64,000 nucleotides of DNA, taken from Alistipes sp. Its GTDB lineage: Bacteria; Bacteroidota; Bacteroidia; Bacteroidales; Rikenellaceae. Positions 63,906 through 64,000 of this stretch are shown one piece after another (position 1 is the stretch's first letter; each line of letters begins with the position of its first letter). Location: the NCBI GenBank assembly GCA_017624955.1, contig JAGAMA010000025.1, positions 1 through 64,000 of the forward strand. Direction: 5' to 3'. Made by a program: the position numbers and the translations under genes. Below the pieces are notes generated by a model. That model saw only the letters and a program-made list of their open reading frames with translations, was not told where the DNA came from and did no database searches.

Positions 63906-64000
63906 ATGAAGAGATTGTTGGGATGTCTGGGGGCGCTCGTGCTCTCGTTGCCCATAGGGGCGCAAACCCCCGAGTGGGAGAACCACCATGTGTTGCAGAT
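63906..64000 (+). CDS. Probable GH2 glycosidase, 5' end only
   Basis: The window ends after 31 complete codons. They encode a signal peptide of about 20 residues ending in IGAQ, followed by TPEWENHHVLQ. A PEWENP-like start is typical of GH2 beta-galactosidase-type enzymes in Bacteroidetes; I base the call on that only. The start could also be the ATG six bases upstream at 63900. It follows the GH137-GH2 gene by nine bases and belongs to the same operon. Confidence 0.6.
   Translation, partial: MKRLLGCLGALVLSLPIGAQTPEWENHHVLQ

Noticed and set aside
1-64000. tRNA, rRNA, CRISPR arrays, insertion sequences, prophage genes
   Set aside because: None seen: no TTCGAA-type T-arm context in the intergenic regions, no regular direct-repeat arrays, no transposase or integrase genes.

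Overview
This window reads as chromosomal DNA from a Bacteroidales bacterium, most likely Alistipes or a close Rikenellaceae relative. The S10-spc-alpha ribosomal gene order, the promoters of the form TTG(N19-22)TAnnTTTG, the weak Shine-Dalgarno sites, a surface B12 system of the BtuG/BtuB kind and a pectin-degrading locus all fit Bacteroidetes. The genus is an inference; I ran no search.

Layout. (1) Positions 1-13902 hold the S10-spc-alpha cluster, from the tail of rplW to rplQ, with secY, map, infA, rpmJ and rpoA inside it. It is split after rpsN by a strong terminator, about 540 bases of unexplained sequence and a new promoter before rpsH. (2) 13903-14316 is non-coding: a palindromic repeat, two terminators, a 9-bp tandem repeat and a promoter. 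(3) 14317-28745 is mixed housekeeping: an alpha/beta hydrolase, a GDPD phosphodiesterase, tpiA, lysS, a PAP2 phosphatase, an MBOAT/SGNH pair for polysaccharide O-acetylation, a membrane Zn-peptidase, an FtsX-type permease, menG/ubiE, small envelope proteins and an NhaD-type antiporter. (4) 28802-35374 (minus strand) is a complete vitamin B12 uptake operon, btuG-btuB-btuF-btuC-btuD, behind a cobalamin riboswitch with a terminator before the first start codon. (5) 35521-64000 is a carbohydrate locus of two divergent operons whose families match the known machinery for rhamnogalacturonan II (RG-II), the most complex pectin.

In the RG-II locus the minus-strand operon encodes GH143-GH142 (chain D: Dha and arabinose), GH78, two CE19-like esterases, GH140 (apiosidase) and a GH78/sialidase-like fusion. 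The plus-strand operon encodes GH127 (aceric acid hydrolase type), an MFS transporter, an apparently cytosolic GH78, a GH138-like protein, GH137-GH2 and the start of a probable GH2. No SusC/SusD pair or sensor-regulator is in view, so the locus probably continues past 64000. The GH78/sialidase fusion would be the natural counterpart for chain C (Rha-Kdo) of what the GH143-GH142 fusion is for chain D (Ara-Dha).

The least explained element is a family of long palindromes (three copies, near 13917, 53295 and 59564) in which the stems differ completely between copies yet stay self-complementary, while the loops are conserved. Two copies are bounded by short direct repeats that include the stop codon of the gene upstream.
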